Positions 1 to 11,268 of a stretch of DNA of 64,000 nucleotides are shown piece after piece. The notes under the pieces are model-generated. The model was not told where the DNA came from and did no database searches. It was given only the letters and a program-made list of their open reading frames with translations. Position 1 is the stretch's first letter. The number at the start of each line of letters is the position of its first letter. The stretch covers positions 62,001-126,000 of the forward strand of contig JASEJD010000003.1 of assembly GCA_030016715.1 (NCBI GenBank), written 5' to 3'. Origin of the DNA: Methanobacteriaceae archaeon (GTDB lineage Archaea > Methanobacteriota > Methanobacteria > Methanobacteriales > Methanobacteriaceae). A program made the translations under genes and the position numbers.

Positions 1-781
1 TAGAAGTTATTATGGTGTTACTGGAAATCACTGCAATTTCAGCTTCTCTTAGTGCAAATTCATTTCCATTAAATGAAACTGCAATTCCTTTATTTTCTCG
101 AGCTAATTTTAGAGGTTGCACATCAGTTATACTATCCCCCACATACATTAACTGGGAGGGATTAATTTTATTATTTGAAAGGATCTCTTCAACAGCCCTC
201 TTTTTACCCTCTCCCCCTACTGTTTTTACGCTGGAGATAAGTTTACCAATCTCCATTCCAGGTATTTTCTTCCAGAATATCTCATCCAGATTTCTAGTTT
301 CGGGATTGGTTATAATTTGATTTCTTAAATTTTTTAGTTCAAGTCTTTCTGATGATTTTAAAGAAAAAGCGTCAAGATCCAAGAGTGTTGAATACGTATT
401 TTCCATGGGAAATCCTATAAAGTCACAAAGGGCTTTTATGTATTGTTGGTAACTGGTACTTACAATATAGGAGGGCATAATCCTGGATATAAATTGCATT
501 GTTTCCTGGGCATGGGGAATTAAAAGCACATTATTTTTAGAGTATTTAATGATCTTATTATTTGTAAGTCCATATGCCTTTAAGAATGGTGCGATCAGTT
601 TCAGGGTGTCTCCTGCATTATATCCTGGCTTTTTTATTTCATCAGCCAAGATATCATCATATTTACTAATGATTGAGAAGAATTTCTCACCATCTTCTAT
701 AAATTCTCCTGCTAGTTCAAATGCATTATCATTAACAGATATGGGACCTTCACAATCAGTTATAAAGACGCGTTTAGTCAA
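1..781 (-). CDS. ehaR: Energy-converting hydrogenase A subunit R (HAD-superfamily protein), 3' end cut by window edge
   Basis: The minus strand reads open from a TTG at 781 to the window edge, about 260 residues. The start TTG lies 9 nt after an AAAGG; a second TTG at 790 directly abuts that AAAGG and is less likely. The protein opens [16 protein letters not shown], a HAD motif I (DxxGP variant). Near the visible end it has [16 protein letters not shown] motif IV, followed by a [10 protein letters not shown] segment. This matches the archaeal HAD-like protein known as EhaR. It is the last visible gene of the eha operon, 150 bp after ehaQ, so it may have some expression of its own. Its role in the hydrogenase complex is not established; phosphatase activity is inferred only from the fold. 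The C-terminus is missing. Confidence 0.8.
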   Translation of the reverse strand, partial: MTKRVFITDCEGPISVNDNAFELAGEFIEDGEKFFSIISKYDDILADEIKKPGYNAGDTLKLIAPFLKAYGLTNNKIIKYSKNNVLLIPHAQETMQFISRIMPSYIVSTSYQQYIKALCDFIGFPMENTYSTLLDLDAFSLKSSERLELKNLRNQIITNPETRNLDEIFWKKIPGMEIGKLISSVKTVGGEGKKRAVEEILSNNKINPSQLMYVGDSITDVQPLKLARENKGIAVSFNGNEFALREAEIAVISSNTIITS

Positions 782-931
782 TTTAATCAACCTTTAGAAT
801 AATCTAGAATAATTTTATCAGTGAATTTCTAATTTAAAATCATACTGACTTTAAGTTATAATCTTTTTAAATAGGGATTTAAATTAATAAAATCAAATCT
901 ATTTTTTTATTAAAGGAAATTAAAATATTAA

Positions 932-2248
932 TTAATCTTCTTCTATTTCGTTTAATCTTATTTTAATAGCTTTAACTGGACAAATCTCTTCACATTCTCC
1001 ACATACAATGCATTCACTAGAATCAACAATTATTTTATCATCTTCTAATGTTAGAGCATTAACAGGACACTTATTTACACAGATACCGCAGGATTGACAA
1101 GTATCCGGATCGTATACCACGCTGCCAGTTCTAGGTTCTGTGATTTTTTTCCTGACAAATAATATGTTACCATTACTGGTTTTGAAGTATTCTTCCTTAA
1201 GGGATATAGCATCTACTGGACATGTTGATACACACTTTCCACAGTACACACATTCATCACCAATATGTACAGGGGATGGAATTTCAAGTTCAATACATCT
1301 AACTGGACATTCACTGATACAGGCACTGCAACCTATACAATTATCTTCAATTACTGCTATTTCCCTATTAAGGGATGTTCTTTCGATTATCTGTTTTATA
1401 TCATCTATCTCCAGTTCCCGGTCCACAAAAGTTTTCAGTTCCTCTTTTATACGACTGGTAACATCCACTTCAAACTCCTCTTCAGTTTTTTTGAAACTAA
1501 TATCCCGGGCAATATTATTTAAAATATTATTAAGTTTCACTGTATCATTGGCTAGTTTGTCCGCATCTTTTTCCAGTATCTCTGAGACAATTTCCATGGT
1601 TTTTAATTTACTGAATCTTTCATAGGCTCTCTTTCGAGAGGAGTATTTAATAGCAGTGGAAGGACATACATCCATACATTCTTCACAACGAGCACAGTAA
1701 GATGGATCAATATAAGGTAATTTACTAACTTTACCCACATTTATAGCGCCCCGGGAGGGACATACACGTGTACATGTCATACAGCCTATACAATCTTTCT
1801 GATCCACCACTACGGCTTTTCCACCAACCACTGAACGTGGTAAAATCTCCCCATATTTTATTGCTTCTGTGGGACATACACGGGCACAGTAACCACAACG
1901 AACACATTTATCCTCATCAATCTCACTATGGGCTTCCTCATGACCAGATGAGATTAATTCAATGGCTCCGGTTCGACAAGCATTTACACATGCCCCGCAT
2001 CTCTGACATAATTTAGGATTAATATTTGGAACATTCTCTCTTATTGGTTCAGATAATGTTGTATCCATTTTTATAGCATCATAGGGGCATGCTTTTCTAC
2101 ATAGAACACATCCAAAACATTTATCATCAATTTCAATCTCTCTGTTGGGAGGTACTTCATGCACTGCATCTACTGGACATGCTTTAAGACAAGGCCTTTC
2201 TTGGCATTTTTCACATTTACTGCGGTCTATATCATAGACTACTTCCAC
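932..2248 (-). CDS. ehaQ: Eha polyferredoxin with ten [4Fe-4S] motifs
   Basis: The 438-residue protein carries ten CxxCxxCxxxC(P)-type motifs: six in the N-terminal half, a helical spacer of about 100 residues (around 210-305) and four in the C-terminal half. This count matches the ten-cluster polyferredoxin EhaQ. It should wire electrons between the hydrogenase module and soluble partners on the cytoplasmic side. The first motif, [14 protein letters not shown], has an enlarged gap. The GTG start at 2248 has a poorly spaced AGGG. The frame stays open upstream to the end of ehaP, where AGGGGCTGAT closely resembles the ideal AGGAGGTGAT but no ATG, GTG or TTG follows at normal spacing. The true start is therefore uncertain. 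Confidence 0.9.
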   Translation of the reverse strand: MEVVYDIDRSKCEKCQERPCLKACPVDAVHEVPPNREIEIDDKCFGCVLCRKACPYDAIKMDTTLSEPIRENVPNINPKLCQRCGACVNACRTGAIELISSGHEEAHSEIDEDKCVRCGYCARVCPTEAIKYGEILPRSVVGGKAVVVDQKDCIGCMTCTRVCPSRGAINVGKVSKLPYIDPSYCARCEECMDVCPSTAIKYSSRKRAYERFSKLKTMEIVSEILEKDADKLANDTVKLNNILNNIARDISFKKTEEEFEVDVTSRIKEELKTFVDRELEIDDIKQIIERTSLNREIAVIEDNCIGCSACISECPVRCIELEIPSPVHIGDECVYCGKCVSTCPVDAISLKEEYFKTSNGNILFVRKKITEPRTGSVVYDPDTCQSCGICVNKCPVNALTLEDDKIIVDSSECIVCGECEEICPVKAIKIRLNEIEED

Positions 2249-2294
2249 GTCCCTTAACGGTTTATATGATTTTTTACTTGTTAATGTAATTTTA

Positions 2295-3326
2295 TCAGCC
2301 CCTAATGGGTAGTTCTGCTGGTTTAAGAGTTATAAGAATTTCTTCTTCACCAGTTTCAGATTTATCTAATAAAAATTTTGCGATGTAATAACCAGCCACT
2401 CCAAATGGACAGGTTTGATAACAGGTACTGCACCGGATACATTTTTGTGTATCTCTTTCAACTACATCTTCTTCATCATTATATTTTATGGCGCCAGTGG
2501 GACATTCTTTTACACATAACTGGCAGTGTTGACATTTATCATCATCCCAGGTTATGATTCTCATCTTCAGCCGGTCAGTAATCCTTTCTATGGTTTCCAT
2601 GATTAACTCTTCATCAGATATTATTCCCCGGGCTTTTTCTAATAATTCCTCTAATGGTAATTCGATTTTGAACAATTTTTCTGGCGCTAATTTAGTTATA
2701 GCATCTCTTTTGGATTCTATAAGCTGTTCCAGGGTATTAACAGTTAGATTTATTATCTCTTTTTGTTCTTGGATAGTGGATGCTGATATTGCCTTTAGGG
2801 CTCCTTTAACAGGGCATGCTTTTAAACATTCTCCACAGGCTATACACTGAGACTGGTCTACTTCCATCTTGTTTTCTATTTCATTTATACAGTTTACTGG
2901 ACATACTTTCTGGCACTTTTTACATCTTATACACAGATAGTCATCAATAATGTAACTCTTTGCCACCGGTATTATTGTAAATTCTTCTTTAATGAGATGA
3001 TTCTCTCCACATGTAATGGCTTTTGGATCAGTAGGACAGACCTCTGCACAGAAACCACACCTAATACATCCCCTATTATTAATCACAGGATATGCTTTAC
3101 CTTCCTCTTCTGTATTATCCTCAGATCGTATTAATTTTATAGCTGCTGGCGCAGGACATGCTGAAGTACATGCACCACAAGATATACAATACTCTGGAAA
3201 GACTTGGGGAAAGTCTCGGAATCTATCAGGGGTTTCCACTATTTCAGGATCAGTTGCTGCTCCTGCAAAACTTTCCGCCCACGATTTTCTTGCAAATTCA
3301 TATAAATACCATATTACTGAAGACAT
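2295..3326 (-). CDS. ehaP: Eha polyferredoxin with six [4Fe-4S] motifs
   Basis: The 343-residue protein has six ferredoxin-type cysteine motifs, in order [60 protein letters not shown] and [12 protein letters not shown]. The first four and last two are separated by a charged helical stretch around residues 180-255, the same layout as EhaQ. Six clusters is the number described for EhaP. It sits directly after ehaO, the catalytic subunit, and before ehaQ, as expected for an electron relay from the [NiFe] module. The ATG start follows GATGGTG at good spacing. Confidence 0.92.
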   Translation of the reverse strand: MSSVIWYLYEFARKSWAESFAGAATDPEIVETPDRFRDFPQVFPEYCISCGACTSACPAPAAIKLIRSEDNTEEEGKAYPVINNRGCIRCGFCAEVCPTDPKAITCGENHLIKEEFTIIPVAKSYIIDDYLCIRCKKCQKVCPVNCINEIENKMEVDQSQCIACGECLKACPVKGALKAISASTIQEQKEIINLTVNTLEQLIESKRDAITKLAPEKLFKIELPLEELLEKARGIISDEELIMETIERITDRLKMRIITWDDDKCQHCQLCVKECPTGAIKYNDEEDVVERDTQKCIRCSTCYQTCPFGVAGYYIAKFLLDKSETGEEEILITLKPAELPIRG

Positions 3327-3379
3327 AATGCACCATCTTACATTTTAATTATATTATAAAGTATCATTAAATTACTAAT

Positions 3380-4513
3380 TTATTCGAGTTGGATATTATG
3401 AATCCCATCGAAATTTCTTTCTTGACCAGATTCATCAATTATAACCACTCTTTCTGCACATGCAATACAAGGATCTACACTGGCATAGGTTGCTACTGCG
3501 TCTGCCACTGTGGCCACATCTTTAAGCATGTACTTAGCACAAGCATCAATATTCATGATACTAGGAGTCCTAATTGAGGCCTTTCTTATTAAATTACCAT
3601 TGGATTCAATCATGTATCTAACTTCCCCTCGGGGAGCTTCATTACTCCATTCACCATAACCAGCAGGGATATCTATTTTTTTCCTCACATCACCAGAAGG
3701 TATATTGTCAATGACTTGTTTAATGAGTTTTATAGACTCTGGAACCTCATCGAAACGGTTCATAGTCCTGGCAAAATTATCTCCTTCTTTTCTCCAAATA
3801 ACATTGAAATCAAGGTGATCCCGATAGGTAGGATGATCCTCTCTAAAGTCATAACTAATACCAGATGCTCTTCCAATGGGACCAACTGCTCTGGCTTTAA
3901 TGGCTTGTTCCCGGGACATTTTACCAACATCATGGGATCTCAGTCCCACTAGGGGGCCCTGCTCAAACATTTCCACGTATTTATCATAACCAGATTCTAA
4001 TTTTAATATTATTTCTTTAATCTGTTGAAGATGGGTTTCTTTGGCATCCATTCTTACTCCACCAACCACATTCCAGCCCATATTCACCCGGTTTCCGGTT
4101 AATAATTCAATAGCATCCATTATAGGCTCTCTTAGAGATAACATGTACATAAATAATGTTTCATGTTCCAGTGCCTTGAAATATGTTGAATTGGCAATGA
4201 AATGGCTCTGTATTCTATCCAGTTCATTGGTTAAGACTCGGAGGTATTGTGCTCTTAAAGGGGCCTGTTCTCCGGCTATTTTTTCAAAGGTCTCAGCAAA
4301 GGTCTGGGTATGAATATATGAACATATTCCACAAACTCTCTCTGAAAGATAAATGGCTTTCTGCCATGTTTTTCCTTCCATGATCCTTTCTATACCTCTA
4401 TGAACGTATCCATAATCAATTTCTGCACTTAAAACCTTTTCTCCTTGAGTTTTAAGTTTTAATCGGAGTGGTTCTTTTAGACCGGGATGTATTGGTCCTA
4501 CTGGCAGTATCAT
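3380..4513 (-). CDS. ehaO: Eha [NiFe]-hydrogenase large (catalytic) subunit
   Basis: The 377-residue protein belongs to the NuoD/EchE-like large-subunit family. The N-terminal nickel-binding motif is RVCGICS near residue 60 and the C-terminal one is DPCIACAER near residue 345, so all four Ni-binding cysteines are present. About 25 residues follow the last motif, without the His/Arg cleavage site of group 1 hydrogenases. Known Eha activity is H2 oxidation coupled to ferredoxin reduction, driven by an ion gradient. The start overlaps the ehaN stop by one base, which suggests tight coupling of the two catalytic subunits. Confidence 0.95.
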   Translation of the reverse strand: MILPVGPIHPGLKEPLRLKLKTQGEKVLSAEIDYGYVHRGIERIMEGKTWQKAIYLSERVCGICSYIHTQTFAETFEKIAGEQAPLRAQYLRVLTNELDRIQSHFIANSTYFKALEHETLFMYMLSLREPIMDAIELLTGNRVNMGWNVVGGVRMDAKETHLQQIKEIILKLESGYDKYVEMFEQGPLVGLRSHDVGKMSREQAIKARAVGPIGRASGISYDFREDHPTYRDHLDFNVIWRKEGDNFARTMNRFDEVPESIKLIKQVIDNIPSGDVRKKIDIPAGYGEWSNEAPRGEVRYMIESNGNLIRKASIRTPSIMNIDACAKYMLKDVATVADAVATYASVDPCIACAERVVIIDESGQERNFDGIHNIQLE

Positions 4514-4959
4514 TATTTCTGCCTCCCTTTTGCTGCTATGGCATCTGGTCCAACAGCTAAAATAGCAGCTAAGATCTCAGAGGGCCTAGGTGGACATCCT
4601 GAAACTTCAGCATCAACTGGTATGAAATCTGAAACAGGAGCATAAACACTGCATCCTTCCTGATTAAAAACATCTCCAGTCAAAGGACAGTTTCCCAGAG
4701 CTACAACTATTTTAGGCTGGGGAGCCTTATTATAAATTCTTATTAACTTATCTCTCCATTGTTCGGATACCGCCCCGGTAATTAAGATTACATCTGCTTC
4801 ACGGGGATTGTTATGCACATAAATTCCGTATTGTTCTAAATCATAACGAGGCGATAGGAGGGCAACCACTTCTATATCGCAGCCGTTACATCCTCCAGTG
4901 TTTATAAGGCAAACATGAATTGAACTTTTCCTTATAACATCTTTAACTGCATTTAACAT
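4513..4959 (-). CDS. ehaN: Eha [NiFe]-hydrogenase small subunit
   Basis: The 148-residue protein is a short NuoB/EchC-like small subunit. Ligands for the proximal [4Fe-4S] cluster are visible: GGCNGCDIE near residue 20, [10 protein letters not shown] near 93 and [11 protein letters not shown] near 118. It passes electrons between the active site in EhaO and the polyferredoxins. The ATG follows GAGGTAAAG. The next gene, ehaO, overlaps its stop by one base. Confidence 0.95.
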   Translation of the reverse strand: MLNAVKDVIRKSSIHVCLINTGGCNGCDIEVVALLSPRYDLEQYGIYVHNNPREADVILITGAVSEQWRDKLIRIYNKAPQPKIVVALGNCPLTGDVFNQEGCSVYAPVSDFIPVDAEVSGCPPRPSEILAAILAVGPDAIAAKGRQK

Positions 4960-4963
4960 CTCT

Positions 4964-5362
4964 TTACCTCATCAAATGTTCTAATAATTCTTTTCTACCA
5001 TCTTCTATGGCTTCTTGGTAAGATTTACCATTTAATACTTCTCTAGCTATGTTATTTTTAATTTGGTCTGATTCTTCACGTGTTAAAACTTCCATTATAT
5101 CTGAAAGCCAGCATAACCTTAAATCGGCATGGATTTTTTCTTTAATACAGATGGATTGGGATTGTTCAAATCGAGCATGTAAAGCCTCTAGACTGGACAT
5201 ATCCATTCTTTTCATGAGTATATCCTCTAACTGCTCAGGTTCTATATCTAATTCTTCAGCAAAGGGGATTATTACATCTTCATGCCATCTATAACTTCTA
5301 ATAATTCTCTCTTTCATTACTTTGAGCAGTAATTCATCTTTATCATTTGAATCTGATTTCAT
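4964..5362 (-). CDS. ehaM: Eha subunit M, soluble
   Basis: The 132-residue protein is hydrophilic, helical and rich in Glu, Lys and Asp, with no membrane segment and no cluster-binding motif. Its position between ehaL and ehaN and its length identify it as EhaM (DUF1959-type), whose function is unknown. Its start overlaps the ehaL stop by four bases. The assignment rests mainly on gene order. Confidence 0.85.
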   Translation of the reverse strand: MKSDSNDKDELLLKVMKERIIRSYRWHEDVIIPFAEELDIEPEQLEDILMKRMDMSSLEALHARFEQSQSICIKEKIHADLRLCWLSDIMEVLTREESDQIKNNIAREVLNGKSYQEAIEDGRKELLEHLMR

Positions 5363-5682
5363 AGGAGCACCGTCCTAATAATCCATATAATTAATGATAT
5401 TATAAAACCAGTTAAGGTTTCATATCTGCCATATCCAGGTCTCATACCTACCACCAATGCCACTAGGAATAATCCAATGGTTATGGAGATATAAGAAGGA
5501 ATGAAACTTATAAGTGGGCTGTTTAAAAATAAAAACCATCCAATAATTGATAATATTATGGCCACTAAATCAAATTTTTCACTTACAAAGGGTAGTTTAT
5601 ATTTTTTATAGCTGAATAGCAATCCTACTATGGAACCTAATACAAATGATACTATGTAAATTAGATAAATAGTTTGATCCAA
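5359..5682 (-). CDS. ehaL: Eha membrane subunit L
   Basis: The 107-residue protein has about four hydrophobic segments (around residues 5-25, 38-55, 62-80 and 85-105). It is a small integral membrane subunit of the Eha complex, assigned by order and size. The start is TTG at 5682, supported by CGGTGAT a few bases upstream. No catalytic residues can be assigned. Confidence 0.85.
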   Translation of the reverse strand: MDQTIYLIYIVSFVLGSIVGLLFSYKKYKLPFVSEKFDLVAIILSIIGWFLFLNSPLISFIPSYISITIGLFLVALVVGMRPGYGRYETLTGFIISLIIWIIRTVLL

Positions 5683-5745
5683 TTAAATCACCGATTAAAT
5701 ATATTTTTACTTTTTGATAACATTTAATCACCATGTAAATTAAAT

Positions 5746-6003
5746 TTAAGCTGGTTTGTAGAGTACAATAAATGAAAATATGATGAAGGCAAATACAATT
5801 ATCATGGCCCATTTTTCCAAGTTTTCGGATATTTTCACTGAACCATCTCTATACATGGTACCAATTAACAGGGTTAATAAAAAACCAGCTATGGTCACTG
5901 GAATAACGATATACCACTGCAAAAGTCCGGCTAATCCGCTTATTAGGATTACACCAGCAGCTACTAGGGCCATTAAAAATATTGTGTCTTTTTCTTGTTC
6001 CAT
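5746..6003 (-). CDS. ehaK: Eha membrane subunit K
   Basis: An 85-residue protein with three hydrophobic segments. The ATG at 6003 was chosen because GGAG lies eight bases upstream; an in-frame TTG two codons earlier would be too close to that site. It fits EhaK between ehaJ and ehaL. The function is structural or unknown. Confidence 0.82.
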   Translation of the reverse strand: MEQEKDTIFLMALVAAGVILISGLAGLLQWYIVIPVTIAGFLLTLLIGTMYRDGSVKISENLEKWAMIIVFAFIIFSFIVLYKPA

Positions 6004-6053
6004 CTTCAATTCTCCATTTTAATACTATTTTTTAAGGAGTTATATTTTCTATA

Positions 6054-6914
6054 TCAGATTAATATTAATATTATTGAACCAACAATTCCAATAAAGGCAA
6101 AGGTTACCTGCATCATAATAGAATGGTTAGGATTTAAAATTGGTGTAGTAGCATTAATAAAGGCTACAACCGTGCTTATTGCCACCATCCCTATCAGATA
6201 TCCAATTGGGCTTAGACCTCCTATGAATACGGTTAAAAATACCCATAGAAGCATGTACCATGCTATAGACTCTGATATCATCAGATATCCCCTTAAAACT
6301 CCAAAGTGTTCAGTTTCATATCCAGATATAATATCCTTCCCCTTGGTTATGGCAAAGGGTGAGTAAGGTGCTTTTGATAAGATCAGTACGAAGAACATGG
6401 CTGCAGCCAGTGGAATAGCGTATATTAAGGGTCCATTAATGGTTTGATAATTTATTATTTCACCGATAACCATGGTACCGGTTTTAAGGTATATTATTAC
6501 CAGAACTGCAAATAAAGGAACCTCAGCTGCCGCTGAAAAAACTGCTCTTACACAGCTTAACTTACCATATGGTGATCCAGATGATGAACCAGCATTATGT
6601 TCCACAATCTTATGCAGGGCATATATAGCAAAAATCAATAGCAACGAACCTTCTATCACTGGGCCTACAATAACCGCGCTTACCCAGATGGCACACAACA
6701 TACTTGCTATGGCCACATAAAAGGGCATCGCTGCTGTTTTAGGGAAAGTAGATTCTTTAATATAAAATTTAAGTGTGTGAAGTAGGTGCTGTATTATAGG
6801 TGGGCCAGGCCGGGTCTGGATTCTGGCCATGATTTTTCGCTGGTATCCAAAGAGTAAGCTTCCCACCAGAAATGCAATGATAACATTCAACAGGATATTT
6901 GCCATTAAATTCAT
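6054..6914 (-). CDS. ehaJ: Eha membrane subunit J (NuoH/EchB-like)
   Basis: The 286-residue protein is a multi-spanning membrane protein of the NuoH/EchB/HyfC type. The N-terminal loop [16 protein letters not shown] is the typical RxQxRxGP motif. Later loops carry [11 protein letters not shown] and [26 protein letters not shown], the acidic cytoplasmic loop of this family. It anchors the hydrogenase module to the membrane and probably shapes the quinone-site-like cavity used for coupling. The ATG follows TTGGTGATTGA. Confidence 0.93.
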   Translation of the reverse strand: MNLMANILLNVIIAFLVGSLLFGYQRKIMARIQTRPGPPIIQHLLHTLKFYIKESTFPKTAAMPFYVAIASMLCAIWVSAVIVGPVIEGSLLLIFAIYALHKIVEHNAGSSSGSPYGKLSCVRAVFSAAAEVPLFAVLVIIYLKTGTMVIGEIINYQTINGPLIYAIPLAAAMFFVLILSKAPYSPFAITKGKDIISGYETEHFGVLRGYLMISESIAWYMLLWVFLTVFIGGLSPIGYLIGMVAISTVVAFINATTPILNPNHSIMMQVTFAFIGIVGSIILILI

Positions 6915-6956
6915 TCAATCACCAATTTTATGAAATAATAGAGTACATATTCAATA

Positions 6957-7172
6957 TTAATAACCAATGAAAGGTTCATCTCTTCTTTCATCTTCCTCTT
7001 CTTTTTTGATCTTAGCCATACTTATCAATCCAAAGGATAGAATGGCCAGTGGTATGAAAACTATGGATATTCCATAAACCATCCAGCTAGGAGGGTTAAA
7101 TATTAAAGCATAGGCAATACTTGCCAGGGAGATAATGAACATCAAATAACTTACCATATACAGGGTTTTCAT
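6957..7172 (-). CDS. ehaI: Eha membrane subunit I
   Basis: A 71-residue protein with two transmembrane segments and a charged C-terminal tail ([14 protein letters not shown]). A strong AAAGGTGG precedes the ATG. Identified by its place between ehaH and ehaJ; its function is not known. Confidence 0.82.
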   Translation of the reverse strand: MKTLYMVSYLMFIISLASIAYALIFNPPSWMVYGISIVFIPLAILSFGLISMAKIKKEEEDERRDEPFIGY

Positions 7173-7224
7173 TTATACCACCTTTTTTCTTCATTTAAAT
7201 AAATAATATATTTTTAATATAAGA

Positions 7225-7905
7225 TTAAAATGGCTTATTTATTATCAGCAATATTTCAATAGTTCTAACAATTACCAAGAGTGAACTTAAGTGTATTATT
7301 AGTATAAAGGGAGAACCAGGGGTTCTAAACATCTCAGCCTTGGTAGCATAAAATGGTGCCACACCAGTTTCACCAGCCACTCCTAAAATCAAGAGTACTG
7401 ATGCAAAAGTTACCATTACCGGGGTAAATGTTGCCTGTGATAATTGGAATAAACTCAAGGTACCTGTTGATGCTAATACCAGTGCTGCTCCTCCAAATAA
7501 TGGCAGCGAAGCCATCATAGCAATTAGTCCATACTGAAATGCAGCATCCAATACATCAATCTGCTTAACAGCAGATACAATACCAATGTTTACTATTCCA
7601 ATTAAAGCCACAAAGAGGGTGAAGTTAAAAAGATCACCGGTGATCATAGCTCCAGCAGTAGCTAAACCACATATTATGGCTAAAAATCTTCTAATCCTAA
7701 ATTCTTTTATACCTACTTTAACTTCACGGTCTTTTAGCGAACCAAAACCTGCCTCTACTTGTGTTTCAGTACGGCTTATAGCAATAAGTAAGGTAAAGGT
7801 AAGTGCACCAGCGAACATGAAAAGGTTGAAAGGAGTAATATATGGTACAATATCTCCAAGAGGTATGGTACCTAATAATTGTCCACTTATTGTAGCAATA
7901 TCCAT
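7225..7905 (-). CDS. ehaH: Eha membrane subunit H (antiporter-like)
   Basis: The 226-residue protein has about six membrane segments and resembles part of an NuoL/M/N or MrpD antiporter-like subunit. Features include a loop with [17 protein letters not shown] and a [17 protein letters not shown] segment holding Glu and Lys of the kind used in ion translocation. With EhaG it probably forms the ion-pumping part. The start has AAGGTG upstream. Confidence 0.88.
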   Translation of the reverse strand: MDIATISGQLLGTIPLGDIVPYITPFNLFMFAGALTFTLLIAISRTETQVEAGFGSLKDREVKVGIKEFRIRRFLAIICGLATAGAMITGDLFNFTLFVALIGIVNIGIVSAVKQIDVLDAAFQYGLIAMMASLPLFGGAALVLASTGTLSLFQLSQATFTPVMVTFASVLLILGVAGETGVAPFYATKAEMFRTPGSPFILIIHLSSLLVIVRTIEILLIINKPF

Positions 7906-7977
7906 TTTTTATACACCTTAACGATTTATTAATAGTTTTATAACTTTTAAACCTAACTCAATTTAATTATCTTTTTA

Positions 7978-8646
7978 TTATTCTTTTTTAAATTCTTCAC
8001 GACCCATAACTCCTACTAATCCTATTTTTGATGCGACTTTAACTAGTAATCCGCATGAGGATAGGAATAAACCTAGAAGCCATATTTGTGGGAATACAAA
8101 GAATATTAAAAATCCGGCTATCCATAAACACCAAGCAATACCAGATGCTCCACTCATACCTTCCCATAAACCGAAAGGTATTCCTCTGTATGTTTTAGAT
8201 AAAACATAGAAGAGTATTCCAACACCTGCAACTGCACCTCCAGTAAAACCTGTAAGGAAAACACCATAGGCAACTAATGCTAGTGCAATGAAATTAGGGG
8301 CTGTTTTAAGGATCTCCATATCCAATGAAAGGGGTACTGGTAATAATTCAACTTTTTTACCACTTTTTCTCATCTCTCGGCTCATTAAAATCTCAGAGAT
8401 AGCTAAGATTTCTGCCAGTTCTACCACTAAACCCGGGAGTATCAGGGCCTCGGCCAGATCAGTGGCCACTGCAGCTACCACAATTAACATGGCAATACCC
8501 ACAATATCAGTAAGTATTAGAACACTTAAATCATTTTTCTGGAACGAAATACCCAGAAGACCAATAAAACCCACCAGTATACCTACGGCAATAACCGGGT
8601 TATAGAGTGAAACCACAAAGGGGGAGACTAGATCTGGAACCAGCAT
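7978..8646 (-). CDS. ehaG: Eha membrane subunit G
   Basis: The 222-residue protein has about six transmembrane segments. A polar loop near residues 85-100 ([15 protein letters not shown]) is likely cytoplasmic. Gene order and length match EhaG, an antiporter-like membrane subunit. Its start immediately follows the ehaF stop with no spacer, which suggests coupled translation. Confidence 0.87.
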   Translation of the reverse strand: MLVPDLVSPFVVSLYNPVIAVGILVGFIGLLGISFQKNDLSVLILTDIVGIAMLIVVAAVATDLAEALILPGLVVELAEILAISEILMSREMRKSGKKVELLPVPLSLDMEILKTAPNFIALALVAYGVFLTGFTGGAVAGVGILFYVLSKTYRGIPFGLWEGMSGASGIAWCLWIAGFLIFFVFPQIWLLGLFLSSCGLLVKVASKIGLVGVMGREEFKKE

Positions 8647-9126
8647 TTATTCATCCCTCCGCATGGTAAAGTGTATGGCCACCCATGATGCTATTACAAA
8701 GGCCATCATTAAAATGGTGGACTCTAAAATGGTATCCAAGCCCCGGGTATAATATAGAATTTCATCTATTAGGCCTCCTGGAGATGAATAAATAGAAGTA
8801 CCATAATATATTGTATTATTTTTAACTTGGATGGCAATAGGTGAAAGATAAGAAGTAATTTTACCTAGATTCACTGAATTTTCAGGATACTGGGCCTTTA
8901 CTATACCTCTTTCTTTTAATGGTTCCCCTCCCCGATTATAAGGGGCTAGGGGGTCATGATTATCAATTTGTACTTGAGGTTCTGGCCGGGGATATAGCTG
9001 CTGATCATTTAATGAAAAGGGTACCAGAAATCCTGTTAGAAGTATTATACCTAAGACTAGGGCAAATAGACGGGGAATCCTTTTAGGATTTGCCAGTGCA
9101 TTCCATATTCTACCAATACTTTTCAA
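8647..9126 (-). CDS. ehaF: Eha membrane subunit F
   Basis: The 159-residue protein has one hydrophobic segment near residues 18-36 and another near 130-152, with a soluble region of about 90 residues between them that is probably outside. This is MrpB-like in outline and matches EhaF by order and size. The start overlaps the ehaE stop by four bases. Confidence 0.85.
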   Translation of the reverse strand: MKSIGRIWNALANPKRIPRLFALVLGIILLTGFLVPFSLNDQQLYPRPEPQVQIDNHDPLAPYNRGGEPLKERGIVKAQYPENSVNLGKITSYLSPIAIQVKNNTIYYGTSIYSSPGGLIDEILYYTRGLDTILESTILMMAFVIASWVAIHFTMRRDE

Positions 9127-9392
9127 AGCTCTGCCCCCATTTCCTCTAATCGTACTACAGCCCTAAGTAGTATTAAAGTTATTATTACTGTGGCTGCAAT
9201 AAAAGTTAAAAGTGCAATAGTATGATTATAGGTTAAAAATATTAAAGATAAACCCACTGCTGGGATTTCGGTGTTCAGAATCCTTACCACAGGATCTTTT
9301 ACACCCGGACCAAATACAGTACCTAAACTTCCGAGTATGACCAGTGCACAGCCTGTATAAAACCATATCTGAATATCAAGCAAGATTCCCAT
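9123..9392 (-). CDS. ehaE: Eha membrane subunit E
   Basis: An 89-residue protein with three hydrophobic segments. It overlaps ehaD by 17 bases at its start and ehaF by four bases at its end. It looks like the small Mrp-type subunits that extend the ion channel. Assigned by synteny. Confidence 0.85.
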   Translation of the reverse strand: MGILLDIQIWFYTGCALVILGSLGTVFGPGVKDPVVRILNTEIPAVGLSLIFLTYNHTIALLTFIAATVIITLILLRAVVRLEEMGAEL

Positions 9393-9663
9393 CCTCCTGG
9401 GATTTTTTTCTCTCTCTTACTTCGTTAATTTTTATGATTGCGATTAATAGGATTACTGTGGATATAGGATCAAATACTGCTGCAGCCATGGCCACGTCCA
9501 AATATTTTGCTGCAGCAATGGTACCTATAAACCCTCCTTGGAGTAATGCGAACATGATGACTTTGTCAACGGGTTTAGGGAGCAATATTATGCCAATGGC
9601 ACCTATTAACATTACAGCAGCAGATACTGTAGTTAAACTTACCAATTCTAATAGGGGAAACAT
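9376..9663 (-). CDS. ehaD: Eha membrane subunit D
   Basis: A 95-residue, three-segment membrane protein ending in a charged tail ([16 protein letters not shown]). CGGTGA precedes the ATG. The size and the partial overlap with ehaE match EhaD. It is related in outline to the C-terminal domain of MrpA/MbhD-type proteins. Confidence 0.85.
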   Translation of the reverse strand: MFPLLELVSLTTVSAAVMLIGAIGIILLPKPVDKVIMFALLQGGFIGTIAAAKYLDVAMAAAVFDPISTVILLIAIIKINEVRERKKSQEDGNLA

Positions 9664-9808
9664 TATTATTCACCGAACTCTTCACATTTTATTTATTGTA
9701 AAGTTACTAATAAACTGTTTTTTTGGGTTTAGAAATAATTATTAACTCCATAACATTATTTATCATATTAATATTCATTAATTCAATTTTTATCAAAATT
9801 ATTATTAT

Positions 9809-10057
9809 CTATTCCAATATAATCTCTTTTTTAACACGTCCTATGGTGTAAGCTATTGCATTTGAACTTATAGTGGATGCTACAAAATAGGTTATGGCAA
9901 TTATTGCTCCAAAGGGTGTTTGGATATAAAGTGCTATTAAGGCAGCAATTCCAAAGCTCATCGCATTAAGGTATAGCATTCTTTCGGCCCTGTTTTGAGC
10001 AATCAATGTTCTAAGGGCCACAAATAAAACTATAATACCAACAATTTCTATTAACAT
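9809..10057 (-). CDS. ehaC: Eha membrane subunit C
   Basis: An 82-residue membrane protein with three hydrophobic segments, resembling NuoK/MrpC-type small subunits. The ATG at 10057 was chosen because AGGAGATC sits just upstream; in-frame upstream codons have no such site. It lies between ehaB and ehaD. Confidence 0.84.
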   Translation of the reverse strand: MLIEIVGIIVLFVALRTLIAQNRAERMLYLNAMSFGIAALIALYIQTPFGAIIAITYFVASTISSNAIAYTIGRVKKEIILE

Positions 10058-10126
10058 AAGATCTCCTATTCCATTCATAATAACTATAATCAATTCTTTA
10101 CATAATTAATTATGTTATAATAATCT

Positions 10127-10630
10127 TTAACAAATTTTAGTGTACCTACCCATTTTCTTGGCAATTTTTCCCAGCAATATTGAGGCTTGGGTATGGGAAA
10201 TTCCCTGAATAGTGAGAATTGCAATTACCATTCCCACTACATAGTAGGCAGGATTTAAACCTATGAAGGATGTTAATGCAATAATTATGGTGATGGAGAG
10301 GGCTCCGGTTGTCCCTGCATATCCTGGATCAGCACAAAGCCGGTTTCCAATGTAAACTAGTAAGGCTGCTATAAACCCTCCCTCGGGGATGCCTATGGCG
10401 TAACATCCAACTGCACCGAGAAGGGTGCCTGCTGAAGCATCAGGAGAACAAACAATATTTCCCTGGAAAAATCCTCCTGCAAGGTCTCCACCTCTCTTTT
10501 TAACAGATCTTCCAATAGCATCTGCTCCCTTTACTCCCGGTGATTCTGGAAGACCCATCCAGGTATCAATAATTACAAAGTTAATCCATGATATGACTGC
10601 AGCAGCTGCAATTCCTATTAATTCGTTCAT
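10127..10630 (-). CDS. ehaB: Eha membrane subunit B
   Basis: A 167-residue Gly- and Ala-rich membrane protein with about four hydrophobic segments. A conserved-looking polar region near residues 30-70 contains [15 protein letters not shown] and [13 protein letters not shown]. It matches EhaB by order, length and overlap with ehaA (four bases). Confidence 0.88.
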   Translation of the reverse strand: MNELIGIAAAAVISWINFVIIDTWMGLPESPGVKGADAIGRSVKKRGGDLAGGFFQGNIVCSPDASAGTLLGAVGCYAIGIPEGGFIAALLVYIGNRLCADPGYAGTTGALSITIIIALTSFIGLNPAYYVVGMVIAILTIQGISHTQASILLGKIAKKMGRYTKIC

Positions 10631-10938
10631 TTAATTCCCCCACCAGGTTTTGGAAATATATGGTCAAAAAGGAATTTGGTAAATAGGGCTGAGAAAATTC
10701 CAATTATTATGGCCACAACCATACCTAGGTATAGATCAAAAATAACCATTTTAAATATAATGGCGGATAAACCTAAAGCAATAATGGCCGTGGGAAATAC
10801 TGCACTTAAAGTCCATGAATCCCTCATAGGCCTTTCAGGTAATAGAGGAAGTTTAACAATTAATCCTACCACTATTGCAAAGATTATAGCCAGCCCATAA
10901 TTAAGTATAATGTAGGTTTCATTAGCATGAATAATCAT
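10627..10938 (-). CDS. ehaA: Eha membrane subunit A, first gene of the operon
   Basis: A 103-residue, three-segment membrane protein. A polar loop around residues 32-42 ([11 protein letters not shown]) separates the first two segments. It starts the eha operon, in which all genes run on the minus strand with short gaps or overlaps down to ehaR. The ATG at 10938 lies only 23 bases from a TATA-like box. Confidence 0.87.
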   Translation of the reverse strand: MIIHANETYIILNYGLAIIFAIVVGLIVKLPLLPERPMRDSWTLSAVFPTAIIALGLSAIIFKMVIFDLYLGMVVAIIIGIFSALFTKFLFDHIFPKPGGGIK

Positions 10939-10945
10939 GATAAAA

Positions 10946-11020
10946 GGATATTACTCCACGATATATAAATGTTTTTACTTCCCCTTAAACTCAAAAAATT
11001 ATAATAATATATTATAATAA
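10946..11020 (-). promoter_or_regulatory. eha operon promoter region
   Basis: Upstream of ehaA two TATA-like stretches are visible on the minus strand: ATTTATATAT (10961-10970) and an AT-only stretch at 11000-11020. The nearer box would place the transcript start almost at the ATG (leaderless). The farther box would give a leader of about 40 bases. Between the near box and the gene is GGAGTAATATCC (10946-10957), a loose inverted repeat with GGA/TCC ends that could be an operator or a badly spaced ribosome site. Which is used cannot be decided here. Confidence 0.4.
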
Positions 11021-11143
11021 CCAGTCCCGAACGAAAATAATTGATAAGATGGAAATATCTATTCCAATAAAATAGAATTGAAACCACATAACTTGATTAT
11101 TTAGTTAAATAATTTAGAGATAGAATATAGAATAATAATATAT

Positions 11144-11155
11144 TTTATATATAAA
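11144..11155 (+). promoter_or_regulatory. TATA box for the DUF1616 gene
   Basis: TTTATATATAAA is the best archaeal TATA box in the 330-bp gap between ehaA and the gene at 11269. It would give a leader of roughly 90 bases. A weaker AT stretch near 11236 is closer. The rest of the gap is AT-rich with no other recognisable element. Confidence 0.4.
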
Positions 11156-11268
11156 CAGTGAAATAAATTGCAAATCTAAACATGAATACAGAAAAAATTC
11201 ATCCTATAATATAAAGGGTGATACATCAAATCTGAAATATTTAAAAAGAGACTTAATAGGGAGATTTA

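Noticed and set aside
12-797. Plus-strand frames near the left edge
   Set aside because: The minus strand encodes EhaR with both HAD motifs across the same bases.
1140-1625. Long plus-strand reading frames opposite ehaQ and ehaP
   Set aside because: They are antisense shadows of Cys-rich polyferredoxin genes; no ribosome sites and no known domain.
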